This document shows positions 42,576 through 50,844 of a stretch of DNA of 64,000 bases, one piece after another. The stretch's first letter is position 1. Every line of letters starts with the position of its first letter. Source of the stretch: Bacillus sp. S/N-304-OC-R1 (GTDB lineage Bacteria; Bacillota; Bacilli; Bacillales; Cytobacillaceae); the NCBI RefSeq assembly GCF_019749375.1, contig NZ_JACWFE010000014.1, positions 1 through 64,000 on the forward strand, given 5' to 3'. A program made the position numbers and the translations under genes. The notes below the pieces were generated by a model. The model was not told where the DNA came from, made no database searches, and saw only the letters and a program-made list of their open reading frames with translations.

Positions 42576-42605
42576 AGATTACCACTTTTTTCATACAATT
42601 GTCAA
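42576..42605 (-). promoter_or_regulatory. promoter of the bmrCD leader
   Basis: TTGACA (42605-42600), 18-bp spacer, TAATCT (42581-42576) on the minus strand, about 40 nt upstream of the leader peptide start. Confidence 0.65.
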
Positions 42606-42692
42606 CTATCAGACAAGGAAATTATTGGATTATTTTCGCGAAATAGGGCAAGTTTCCCCTCCTAATACCCAAGGAAACTTGCCCTAATCGGT

Positions 42693-43670
42693 TTAAAAAT
42701 TTATGCTCGTTCCTAAATTATATTTTAGTGCTTTTTCGTAAAAATACTTTGCCACAACAATATCTACCACTGCAAGCCCAACAGATTTAAATAGCGTAAT
42801 TTCTTGGTTGCTTTCTCTTCCAGTTAATTCTCCATTTACAATTTGTCCAAGTTCACCATAAATATCATCAGGCTGGAAAACACCTTCTTTTATAGGAACT
42901 TGGAGGTCACCTGTTTCTTCAAGAGCCGCTTCGCTTGATTCAACTACTACTTTATGAGCGGAGACAACAGCAGAGGATGGAAGCTCTTGCATAGCAGGTC
43001 TAAACGAACCAACTGCATTCACATGAACACCTGGTTTCAGTCTCTCTGTAAATACTGGTGTAGACGAATTTGTAGTAGTGACAATTATGTCAGCGTCTCG
43101 TACTGCTTCGTTTGAATCTGAATATACTACCACACGTTTATGAAATGTCTGTCTAATATATTCAGCAAATTCATGTGCTTTCTGCTCCGTTCGGTTATAA
43201 AGAAAAATTTCCTCAATTTCTCGAACAGTCAAAACCGCTTCAAGCAGGCCCTTTGCCTGTTCCCCAGTTCCAATGATACATAGCTTCTTAGCATCTGGCC
43301 GGGATAAATATTTTGTTGCCACTCCTGATAGTGCACCTGTCCTAACCATCGTTATAAACGAACCTTCCATCAGTGCAATTGGTTCACCTGTTTGAAAATC
43401 GTTCAGCATAACAACTCCTGTTATGGTTTTCTTCCCTAAATCTTTATTATTAGGAGCTACAGTTACTACCTTTAACCCCACACCGCTAAGCTCTTCAGCC
43501 ACTGATGGCATGATTAATGCTGTATTTTGGCCATTATGAAATGGAAGCGCTGCACGAATCGGTGTAACTGTTCTCTTTCCTGAAAATTCCTTTAAGGCAA
43601 GAGCTGCACATTCAATAATTTCATTCATATCTGCTAAACTTCGCAGTTCATCCGTATTAATGACTAGCAT
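42693..43670 (-). CDS. ornithine cyclodeaminase/mu-crystallin family dehydrogenase
   Basis: A 325-residue NAD(P)-dependent protein of the OCD/mu-crystallin fold: VRTGALSGVATKYLSRPDAKKL, Rossmann motif IIGTGEQAKGLLEAV (about residue 135), IVTTTNSSTPVF and VGSFRPAMQELP. Paired with a proline-racemase-family gene, it most likely reduces delta-1-pyrroline-2-carboxylate (LhpI-type) in hydroxyproline use, rather than deaminating ornithine. It is 63 nt downstream of that gene and shares its sigma-54-type promoter. The exact substrate needs biochemistry; the context-based role is inference. Confidence 0.85.
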   Translation of the reverse strand: MLVINTDELRSLADMNEIIECAALALKEFSGKRTVTPIRAALPFHNGQNTALIMPSVAEELSGVGLKVVTVAPNNKDLGKKTITGVVMLNDFQTGEPIALMEGSFITMVRTGALSGVATKYLSRPDAKKLCIIGTGEQAKGLLEAVLTVREIEEIFLYNRTEQKAHEFAEYIRQTFHKRVVVYSDSNEAVRDADIIVTTTNSSTPVFTERLKPGVHVNAVGSFRPAMQELPSSAVVSAHKVVVESSEAALEETGDLQVPIKEGVFQPDDIYGELGQIVNGELTGRESNQEITLFKSVGLAVVDIVVAKYFYEKALKYNLGTSINF

Positions 43671-43733
43671 TTTTCCTCATCCTTATAATCATTTTTCTAT
43701 AGCTACTTTTGATAAATTCAACTAACTCTGTTC

Positions 43734-44735
43734 CTACATTAATAAAAATCCTTTATTTAAGGGATCACGTGAATCTACAACAAATTGATGGAATCCCGTA
43801 ATGAATGCATCCCCTGTTACTTTTGGAATAACCGCTTCATATTCGCCAACATTTGTTAATGACAATACTTCTCCAATAAAGTGCCCGCCTGTAATACTCT
43901 CATGAACGAAGCTTCCGCCTTCCTTGAGTACTCCTCTTTCATAAAGAGCAGCTACCCTTGCTGCAGTTCCAGAACCACATGGAGAGCGATCAACCTGCTT
44001 ATCCGCAAATATTGTTACATTCCGTAAGTCTGCTCTGCTATCTTCCGGATTGTCGGAGAAAATAACCCCATAGATTTCGGAAATATCCTCATGTGGATGC
44101 TTTACTTTCATTTGTCCTTCAATATAATGTTTAATTTTGTCTCCCCATATTTGCAGGTCCCATAGGTCCTCGTTATTCACCTTTTTGCCAACTTCCTTGC
44201 TATCCACTATTGCGTAAAAAGCGCCGCCATAAGAAATATCTACATGGAACTCATAGCCATCAATTTTCACTGGAACATCTTTTTTATAAACAAAAGAAGG
44301 TACATTTTCAAAAGAGACAGATTCCACTTCATTACCATTGCATTTCGCATTGGCAACGACAGGTCCACACGGACAATCAATAATAAATTTCTGATTTTCA
44401 TCCTTTAATTCAATCATGCCTGTCTCAATGGCCATTGTGACAACAGCAATGACCCCGTGACCGCACATTGTACTCCAGCCTTCATTGTGCATAAATAATA
44501 CTCCAAGATCTGCACCAGGTGTTGCTGGCGGAGTAATGATACAGCCATACATTCCATGATGCCCGCGCGGCTCGTACATTAGCACTTCACGAATATGATC
44601 TAAATGCTCCATACAATATGCACGTCTTTCCAGCTGTGTTTCACCTTTAATTTCAGGCAGTCCTCCTGTAATAATTCGTAACGGTTCCCCTGAAACATGA
44701 ACATCAATAGTAATAAACAATTTATCGTATCTCAT
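43734..44735 (-). CDS. proline racemase family protein (hydroxyproline epimerase or dehydratase)
   Basis: A 333-residue cofactor-free enzyme of the proline racemase superfamily. The two catalytic Cys are present: C91 in STMCGHG and C253 in [10 protein letters not shown]. Cys/Cys is typical of proline racemase and 4-hydroxyproline 2-epimerase; trans-3-hydroxyproline dehydratases usually have Thr at the second site. Yet the partner is an OCD-family gene, which usually goes with the dehydratase. The protein is therefore either an epimerase or an unusual dehydratase. GGAGGAG precedes ATG 44735. Confidence 0.87.
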   Translation of the reverse strand: MRYDKLFITIDVHVSGEPLRIITGGLPEIKGETQLERRAYCMEHLDHIREVLMYEPRGHHGMYGCIITPPATPGADLGVLFMHNEGWSTMCGHGVIAVVTMAIETGMIELKDENQKFIIDCPCGPVVANAKCNGNEVESVSFENVPSFVYKKDVPVKIDGYEFHVDISYGGAFYAIVDSKEVGKKVNNEDLWDLQIWGDKIKHYIEGQMKVKHPHEDISEIYGVIFSDNPEDSRADLRNVTIFADKQVDRSPCGSGTAARVAALYERGVLKEGGSFVHESITGGHFIGEVLSLTNVGEYEAVIPKVTGDAFITGFHQFVVDSRDPLNKGFLLM

Positions 44736-44774
44736 CTTTTCTCCTCCAGCATCCGCAAGTTTTACCGTTATTTA

Positions 44775-44792
44775 ATGCAACAATCATGCCAA
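44775..44792 (-). promoter_or_regulatory. sigma-54 (SigL) promoter
   Basis: The minus strand reads TTGGCATGATTGTTGCAT (44792-44775), matching TGGCAC-N5-TTGC with GG and GC 12 nt apart as required for the -24/-12 class. The start point would be near 44765, 30 nt before the racemase ATG. Such promoters need an enhancer-binding activator; none is encoded nearby. Confidence 0.7.
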
Positions 44793-44867
44793 AAGGAGAA
44801 ATGTGACTTTTATCAATTTTCTGTCAGTAAAATTTACAATATTAATGATTAATGTATATTTTTATAT

Positions 44868-44888
44868 ACACTTCTCCATAGCAAGTGT
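44868..44888. promoter_or_regulatory. possible enhancer site for the sigma-54 promoter
   Basis: The inverted repeat ACACTT-N9-AAGTGT is centred about 110 bp upstream of the predicted start, the usual distance of an activator site for sigma-54 promoters. The rest of the gap to 45045 is AT-rich with no other clear element. Confidence 0.35.
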
Positions 44889-45045
44889 CTAATTTTTTAT
44901 ACACATTAAAGAAAGCTGTGAAGAAACTTAAGAAAATGCCTACGGAGTAATTTATTGTTAAAGAACTTTTATCTAAATACATGAAAAGCAAGAGAAGGAT
45001 TCTCTTGCTTCCATTTGCTATTCTCTTAATGCTATAACAGCCCGA

Positions 45046-45612
45046 TTATTTCACATATTTTTCTCTATACTCATGCTCTAATAAACTCATTAAAATGGAG
45101 TCATGATATGAGTGGTTATAATACAGAGCGTCCCTTTGTACACCTTCGACCTTAAATCCTAATTTTTCATAAACATGTTTTGCCCTTTCGTTGTATGAAA
45201 ACACATTCAATTCGATGCGGTGAAGGTTAACAATTCCAAATCCGTAATCAAGTAAAAGCAGCATCGCCTCACTGCCATAGCCCTTTCCCTGATGCGATGA
45301 ATTGTCGATAGCAATACGGATATTAGCAGATCGGTTAAAGCTGTCAATATCCTGTAGTGCAATATCTCCGACTACTTCATCGGATTCCTTCAGGGCAATC
45401 AGATAAAGAAGACTAGACGTTTCATGAACTTTTCCCTCTAAATATTTATCAATTTGCTCCTTTGTATAACTGCGCTGCAGACCTGTAAGCCTTCTTGATT
45501 CAAGATTAAAAAGCTTCTCATAATAGTCTCTTGAGTCTTCAAGACTGATCGGTTTTAAATAAAGTCTCTTCCCTTCCAGGAAGCGAGCCGGTCTAATTGT
45601 TTTTTGTTCCAT
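45046..45612 (-). CDS. GNAT family N-acetyltransferase (RimJ/RimL type)
   Basis: A 188-residue acetyltransferase: LEGKRLYLKPISLEDSRDYY at the front, acetyl-CoA loop SSHQGKGYGSEAMLLLLDYGF, then HRIELNVFSYNERAKHVYEKLGF. ATG 45612 has AAGGAGG 8 nt away; an upstream in-frame start at 45645 does not. It is divergent from the MocR-type regulator gene, with a shared 24-bp inverted repeat between, so it may be that regulator's target. Substrate unknown. Confidence 0.88.
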   Translation of the reverse strand: MEQKTIRPARFLEGKRLYLKPISLEDSRDYYEKLFNLESRRLTGLQRSYTKEQIDKYLEGKVHETSSLLYLIALKESDEVVGDIALQDIDSFNRSANIRIAIDNSSHQGKGYGSEAMLLLLDYGFGIVNLHRIELNVFSYNERAKHVYEKLGFKVEGVQRDALYYNHSYHDSILMSLLEHEYREKYVK

Positions 45613-45656
45613 AACTAAATCCTCCTTAAAATCTTCTAACCACACATTACCAAATT

Positions 45657-45680
45657 ACTGTATACTTTAAAATATACAGT
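45657..45680. promoter_or_regulatory. shared operator between GNAT and MocR-type genes
   Basis: A perfect inverted repeat, ACTGTATA (45657-45664) and TATACAGT (45673-45680), with 8-nt spacer. It lies in the divergent promoter region, overlapping likely -10 elements (TATACT/TATACA) on both strands. It is the best candidate for the regulator's binding site. Confidence 0.5.
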
Positions 45681-45711
45681 TTTTGCAAAAATGAAAGGAC
45701 AGAGGAGTACA

Positions 45712-47130
45712 ATGCTATTTTTCCCCAAATTCAATTCTACGAAAGAAAACTTCTATTATGACCAGCTCTATGAACATATTAAATCTGAAATTATCTCTGG
45801 AAAAATTGCCAAAGGGACACACCTTCCTTCCATTCGTAAACTTTCTGACTTCCTCTCTATTAGTACAACTCCTGTTGAAACAGCCTATCAACAGCTCCTA
45901 GCAGAGGGATTTATTGAAAGCCGTCCCCGCAAAGGTTATTTTGTTCAGGAAGTTCCTCATGTACCCCTTTCCCCTAGAATGGAAAGCGATGAGGCTGCAT
46001 CAACTATACAATTCCCGATTGAAGGTAAACAATCTTATTCCTATGACTTCCATATTTCTAAAAATGACTTTTCTTATTTTCCGATGCGAATATGGAGAAG
46101 GCTTCTAAACCAAGTCCTTCAAAATGAATATAGAAACCTGCTTTTTTACGGTGATGCACAGGGAGAAATGGGATTGCGTAACGAGGTAGCTACTTATTTG
46201 AATCACTTTCGCGGAGTCGTATGCTCCCCAGAGCAGATTGTAATTGGAGCTGAACAGCAGCAGCTTGTTTCTTTAATCTGCTTGATGCTCAAGACTCAAA
46301 TAAACAAAGTAGGGGCCGAGAATCCAGGGTACCAGTTGATCCCTGGAACTTTTAAAAGCCACGGTTTTCACGTGACCCCCATTCAGGTGAATGAGGACGG
46401 CATTTGTATTGAGAGTCTTTACGAAACTGGTGTCCAGCTTATAAATGTAACCCCCTCTCATCAATTTCCACTGGGAATGACCATGCCAGTATCAACGAGA
46501 TTCCAGCTGCTGGAGTGGGCTAGGAAAGTAAACGGATATATTATAGAAGATGATTATGATGGAGAGTTTTGTTATCGGAATAAACCTGTTCCTGCCCTAC
46601 AAGGCCTGTCACCAGATGCAAATGTTTTTTATCTTGGAGGTTTCTCTCAAGCGTTAATGCCGGATATTTGCATTCATTACTTAGTACTTCCCCCTTCATT
46701 GGTGGATACTTATTACCAACTACGATCACAGCTTTTTATGGAACAGTCTTCCTCGCGTGTTTTTCAACGGACCTTACAGCTATTCATGGAACAAGGGCAC
46801 TTTGAACGTCACATCCGAAAAATGAGGAATATTTATCAAAAGAAACATGACTGCCTTATCCAGTCGATTGAAACGTATATGGGCAGCCGTGTCCAAGTGA
46901 TCGGAAAGAATGCTGGCTTTTATATTTTACTGCAAGTACACAGCGATAAATCAGAAAGGGAATTGCTGCAAAGGGCAATTGATTCAGGAATCAGAATCTC
47001 CTCAACCTCTTTTACATGGCTGAACACTAAAGAAACAGACTCTAAAGAATTCCTTATAGGGTTTTCAGGAATTGAGCTTGAAAAGATAGAAGAAGGAATT
47101 AAAGTGTTAAGCGAAGCTTGGTTTGGATAA
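45712..47130 (+). CDS. MocR/GabR-type PLP-dependent transcription regulator
   Basis: A 472-residue regulator: N-terminal GntR winged helix (YDQLYEHIKSEIISGKIAKGTHLPSIRKLSDFL...) joined to a fold-type I aminotransferase-like domain. That domain has NVTPSHQFPLGMTMPV and IIEDDYDGEFCY. The residue normally holding PLP (Lys in a GSFSK motif) should fall at LGGFSQALMPD, where Gln stands in place of Lys. That is a possible loss of the Schiff-base lysine. ATG 45712 has AGAGGAG; ATG 45691 has none. Probably regulates the divergent acetyltransferase gene. Confidence 0.87.
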   Translation: MLFFPKFNSTKENFYYDQLYEHIKSEIISGKIAKGTHLPSIRKLSDFLSISTTPVETAYQQLLAEGFIESRPRKGYFVQEVPHVPLSPRMESDEAASTIQFPIEGKQSYSYDFHISKNDFSYFPMRIWRRLLNQVLQNEYRNLLFYGDAQGEMGLRNEVATYLNHFRGVVCSPEQIVIGAEQQQLVSLICLMLKTQINKVGAENPGYQLIPGTFKSHGFHVTPIQVNEDGICIESLYETGVQLINVTPSHQFPLGMTMPVSTRFQLLEWARKVNGYIIEDDYDGEFCYRNKPVPALQGLSPDANVFYLGGFSQALMPDICIHYLVLPPSLVDTYYQLRSQLFMEQSSSRVFQRTLQLFMEQGHFERHIRKMRNIYQKKHDCLIQSIETYMGSRVQVIGKNAGFYILLQVHSDKSERELLQRAIDSGIRISSTSFTWLNTKETDSKEFLIGFSGIELEKIEEGIKVLSEAWFG

Positions 47131-47143
47131 CTAATTTTAATGA

Positions 47144-47186
47144 AGGGAGGTGCCCTAAAGGTAACTTTAGTGGCTCCCCCTTTTTT
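47144..47186 (+). terminator. terminator after the MocR-type gene
   Basis: CTAAAG-gtaa-CTTTAG core (47155-47170) extended by GCC/GGC and GGGA/TCCC arms, then six T. Confidence 0.8.
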
Positions 47187-47306
47187 GTATAATTCTAGGC
47201 AAAAGGTGATGCTCCGATAATGATTTTTAATGTTTCTCTCCCCCTTGCTTTATCGCATTGAATATCTCCCACATCAGATCTTCTTTTAGAAGATAATTTT
47301 TCTAAC

Positions 47307-47334
47307 TAGCAATAAGTTAGCAACAAATTTTTAG
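47307..47334 (+). promoter_or_regulatory. direct repeats upstream of the response-regulator gene
   Basis: TAGCAA occurs at 47307 and 47318, exactly 11 bp apart, with a third weaker TAGTAA at 47332. Repeats one helical turn apart are typical OmpR-family sites and suggest autoregulation. Confidence 0.35.
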
Positions 47335-47371
47335 TAAACTAGTTTTTAGGAAAGCGAAAGGAACGAATTTC

Positions 47372-48040
47372 ATGAACAAAACCATTTTGATTATAGAGGA
47401 TGAAGACTCCATTGCGGATATATTGGCATATGCACTACGAAAGGAGGGATTTTCCGTCCTTGCAGCCTCTACTGGAAAAGGAGCATTGGATAGACTTCAA
47501 GGAACAGAAATTGATTTAATAATTCTAGATTTAATGTTGCCTGACACAACGGGCTTTGAGCTGTGCAAAAAAATAATGGCAATTAGCAATGTGCCGATTC
47601 TCATGCTGACTGCCCGCGATGACATTGTTGACAAAATTTTAGGGCTTGAGCTAGGTGCCGATGATTATATGACAAAGCCATTTGATATTCGTGAACTCAT
47701 TGCTCGTGTAAAGACTTTGCTTCGCCGGCAGCCGAGGGAGTCTTTATACAGCTTTTTAATAGTAAATGAGTGTATTAAGATTGACCCCCGTTCCCATTCC
47801 GTTTTCAAGAATAACGAAACTGTTACCTTGAAGCCGAAGGAATATGAGCTTTTATTATTATTTACTCAACATAAAAATCGTGTTTTTACCCGCGAAGAAA
47901 TTTTAGACACCGTATGGGCCATGGATTTTGACGGTGGACTCCGCACTGTGGATGTTCATGTTCAAAGAATTCGCAAAAAATTAGATCCTTCCATTATTGA
48001 AACCGTATTTGGAACTGGCTATAAAATGAAGGGACTTTAA
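47372..48040 (+). CDS. OmpR-family response regulator
   Basis: A 222-residue regulator: IIEDEDSIADI acid pocket, Asp in LIILDLMLPDTTGF, Lys in YMTKPFDIRE, then a winged-helix domain with LKPKEYELLLLFTQHKNRVFTREE and GTGYKMKGL. It pairs with the histidine kinase starting 3 nt after its stop. A three-gene unit with a lipoprotein follows. The stimulus is unknown. Confidence 0.92.
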   Translation: MNKTILIIEDEDSIADILAYALRKEGFSVLAASTGKGALDRLQGTEIDLIILDLMLPDTTGFELCKKIMAISNVPILMLTARDDIVDKILGLELGADDYMTKPFDIRELIARVKTLLRRQPRESLYSFLIVNECIKIDPRSHSVFKNNETVTLKPKEYELLLLFTQHKNRVFTREEILDTVWAMDFDGGLRTVDVHVQRIRKKLDPSIIETVFGTGYKMKGL

Positions 48041-48043
48041 TAT

Positions 48044-49540
48044 ATGAAATGGACAATTCGACGAAAATTTCTCATTGGGTTTATGATTCTATTTTCATTT
48101 TCTGCCCTCGTGTTTAATGAATTACTGGCAAAAACAATCGAAAATAATACGGCTAATTTTATTAAAAACGAACTAACAAAGCAGCAGTATACTTCGAAAG
48201 AATATATTAAACAGTTTTCTGAATTACACAAAGGTGATGATGACCTCTTTGTTAAATATGGCAGTACCATCGCTCAAGTATTAAGCAAGATGCATGCCCA
48301 AAGCGTTGCTCTATACAAAACAGATGGGGCTTTTTTATACGAGGCAGTTCCAATTGACAAACCGTTGTTAATGGAAAATCAAAAATACGAGCATGATGTG
48401 AATAAAACGAGCAGCACTGAACTGCAGCAAGCATTCCAGAACAAAGCTGCATACACACCAAAAAAGTTGGAAAAGGGAACCATTATTTACTTTGCCTATC
48501 CCGTCTATATCCAAGACAAATTCTATGGGGTCGTTCGGTTTACGGGTGACTACTCGGAGCTGTTCGATCATAATCAGAAGCTCTTAAATAGCTTCAAACT
48601 TCTCACGATTTTTTTATTTATTGGAGTATTTATTATCTCTTTACTTTTAACGAATCAAATTATTAAGCCGCTCCGATATTTAACAATTGCTGCAAAACGA
48701 ATGGCCAGTGGCGACTACAACGAAATTTCAAATCAAAAAACATCGGATGAAATCGGTGAACTATCAAGCCAATTTCAGCATATGCAAAACGAAATCCGTT
48801 TACATATTGAAAAAATTCAAGAGGAAAAAGAAAAAGTATTGCTTCTAGAACAGAAACGAACTAACTTTTTCAACAATGTAACACATGAACTAAAAACACC
48901 ACTTGCAACTATTTCAGGATACGCCCAAATTATCGGTGATCAGGACTTTAATGATGCCATTTTCCTGCAAAAGGCAGCATCTAAAATACATTCTGAAAGT
49001 GAACGTCTAAATGAAATGGTGACACAATTACTGTCCTTCTCAAAATCACAAGTGTCAGGTATTTGTAAAGACATGGAAGTGTTTGATCTATTGCCGTTGA
49101 TTCAATCTATTTGTGAGGATATGGAGTTGAAAGCAAGAAAATATGCAATGGCTATCGAGATAAAGGGCAAATCCTACTTCGTTAAAGCGTATCGTGATGA
49201 TATGCGTCAGGTAATCATTAACGTTATCGATAATGCGATTAAGCACGGAAAAGCTAACCGATCAATTCGCATTTTGGTAGACGAAAAAATAATCATTTCA
49301 AACGATTGTGATCAGATCCCTTCACAAATTTTGGAACAAGCATTTGAACCTTTTATTCACGAACATAGAAAAGATAGTCACGGCTTAGGACTTTTCATCT
49401 GCAAGCAAATCCTTGAACAATATGATGGAGCAATATCTTTACATTACGAAAATAACGAAGCAAGAATTGAAATTTCATTTCCTCTCTGGCAACAAGTCGG
49501 AAACAACTCATCACAAGTTAGCAATAGACCTGGACTATGA
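48044..49540 (+). CDS. sensor histidine kinase
   Basis: A 498-residue kinase. It has a membrane helix at about 8-28, an extracellular sensor region of about 150 residues, a second helix (LLTIFLFIGVFIISLLL, about 185-205), HAMP, and phosphoacceptor His in FFNNVTHELKTPLATISGY. The ATPase domain has VIINVIDNAIKHGKA and SHGLGLFICKQIL. The G1 box usually reads DxGxG; here the stretch is EPFIHEHRKDSHGLGL, and the canonical DxGxGI is replaced by NDCDQIPSQIL, so one nucleotide-binding motif is degenerate. Co-transcribed with the regulator and the downstream lipoprotein. Confidence 0.9.
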   Translation: MKWTIRRKFLIGFMILFSFSALVFNELLAKTIENNTANFIKNELTKQQYTSKEYIKQFSELHKGDDDLFVKYGSTIAQVLSKMHAQSVALYKTDGAFLYEAVPIDKPLLMENQKYEHDVNKTSSTELQQAFQNKAAYTPKKLEKGTIIYFAYPVYIQDKFYGVVRFTGDYSELFDHNQKLLNSFKLLTIFLFIGVFIISLLLTNQIIKPLRYLTIAAKRMASGDYNEISNQKTSDEIGELSSQFQHMQNEIRLHIEKIQEEKEKVLLLEQKRTNFFNNVTHELKTPLATISGYAQIIGDQDFNDAIFLQKAASKIHSESERLNEMVTQLLSFSKSQVSGICKDMEVFDLLPLIQSICEDMELKARKYAMAIEIKGKSYFVKAYRDDMRQVIINVIDNAIKHGKANRSIRILVDEKIIISNDCDQIPSQILEQAFEPFIHEHRKDSHGLGLFICKQILEQYDGAISLHYENNEARIEISFPLWQQVGNNSSQVSNRPGL

Positions 49541-49571
49541 TAATCATGTACTGAAAAAGGAGGAAAAATGA

Positions 49572-50675
49572 ATGAAAAAAAAATTCCAAGGTCTAGCAGT
49601 GATAACATTAGTAGGGTTTGTTGCAGCAGGGTGTTCATTAACAGGGAAAGCAGATATGCAAAAAACGGTCACAATCAATGATAATGTACAACTTGAAAGC
49701 TCCCTAGCTGATAGTTCTTTAGCAGTGACGCATGAAAAATCAGTCAAACTACCAATAAAAGCTGATTACACTGGATTTCATGGCGACAAGATTTATTTCA
49801 ATCAGGACGGCGGGGCTCACCTTATAAATACAGAAACCCTAGTCAAAAAGAAGCTTGCAGATAAACCATTTTTCGCCGTATCAGAAAATGGGAACCGTGC
49901 TCTATCATTAGTTAATCAAAAAATCTATGTGCTGGATTTTCAAACCAACTCCGAAAAATTAATTGGACATGGAACGGAAACGTATCCATATTATTTTGCA
50001 GATGCTGATGGAAAAGAAGTAATTCATGTTGAAAGTGGAGAACAAATTAAGGTCCATGTCATGAATGTAGACACATCGGAAGCCAAGACTTGGGAAATGA
50101 ATAAGTGGTTTGAGACAAATAATTTCACTTTAACATCTGTTAAAAAAGATGAAAACGGCATTTATGTGGCAGCACAATCTAAAGAGCATGGCAAAGGACT
50201 CTATCATCTGGACTATAACGATAAGCTCAAAGTGATCTCAACATTGGCAGACATAAACTCAATGGATTATTATGATTTCATCGGACCAAACCAAATTATT
50301 TTTAGCGATTTGTACAAAGGCAAATCGGGAGTCTTCCTTATGAATTTACAATCAAATGAAGTAACACAGCTAGTGGCAGGAGGTAAAGACGAAGAGGGAA
50401 TATGGGTGCCATTTTACAAATTATCACCGGACCATAGCAAAATCCTATTCGACACCCCTGTACAAGTCGAAAATGAATATAAAACGAATGTCTACATGGC
50501 AGAACTCGAAAATAATAAAATTAAAAATACCGTACGCATCTTAGAAAACGCTGACCTTTATGCAGTCATTTCGCTCACAGGCTCTTGGAGCGCTAATTCC
50601 AAAACTGCCTACATTAGCACATCCAAACCAGGAGACCCAAACATTCATACGGTTGAAATATTTAATCTTCAATAG
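49572..50675 (+). CDS. beta-propeller-like lipoprotein of a two-component operon
   Basis: A 367-residue lipoprotein: signal peptide with lipobox VAAGC (Cys 21), then repeated short beta segments (GDKIYFNQDGGAHLINTET; QKIYVLDFQTNSEKLIG; GKSGVFLMNLQSNEVTQLV; KTNVYMAELENNKI) like TolB/WD40-type propeller blades. It has no catalytic motif. AAGGAGG precedes ATG 49572 and it lies 31 nt after the kinase gene, so it is probably an accessory sensor or a target of the two-component system. Confidence 0.75.
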   Translation: MKKKFQGLAVITLVGFVAAGCSLTGKADMQKTVTINDNVQLESSLADSSLAVTHEKSVKLPIKADYTGFHGDKIYFNQDGGAHLINTETLVKKKLADKPFFAVSENGNRALSLVNQKIYVLDFQTNSEKLIGHGTETYPYYFADADGKEVIHVESGEQIKVHVMNVDTSEAKTWEMNKWFETNNFTLTSVKKDENGIYVAAQSKEHGKGLYHLDYNDKLKVISTLADINSMDYYDFIGPNQIIFSDLYKGKSGVFLMNLQSNEVTQLVAGGKDEEGIWVPFYKLSPDHSKILFDTPVQVENEYKTNVYMAELENNKIKNTVRILENADLYAVISLTGSWSANSKTAYISTSKPGDPNIHTVEIFNLQ

Positions 50676-50681
50676 GACAAC

Positions 50682-50700
50682 GGGACGGGTTCACTGTCCC
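50682..50700. repeat. GGGAC palindrome after the lipoprotein gene
   Basis: GGGAC (50682-50686) and GTCCC (50696-50700) with 9-nt loop; similar to palindromes at 37159 and 38726. Confidence 0.45.
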
Positions 50701-50749
50701 ACTCGATCAAATTTGAAACCAAGTTTCCTTGCACCAAGATACACAAAAT

Positions 50750-50794
50750 AGAGTAGGAATCCAAGCGTTAAGCGAAGCTTGGTTTGGATCATGA
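50750..50794 (+). pseudogene. remnant of a second MocR-type regulator gene (3' tail)
   Basis: Fifteen codons read RVGIQALSEAWFGS-stop, matching the end of the intact MocR-type protein (EGIKVLSEAWFG). The 23 bases at 50767-50789 are identical to 47106-47128. No other part of the gene remains. It is evidence of a lost paralogue or a local duplication around the two-component operon. Confidence 0.65.
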
Positions 50795-50803
50795 TTGGAC
50801 AAA

Positions 50804-50832
50804 AAGGCCTTTTTTTAGAAAGGTGCCTTTTT
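50804..50832 (+). terminator. terminator-like stem
   Basis: AAAAAGGC near 50800-50807 pairs with GCCTTTTT (50825-50832), followed by T. Probably left over from the decayed MocR-type gene. Confidence 0.5.
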
Positions 50833-50844
50833 GAAATTAGGCAG

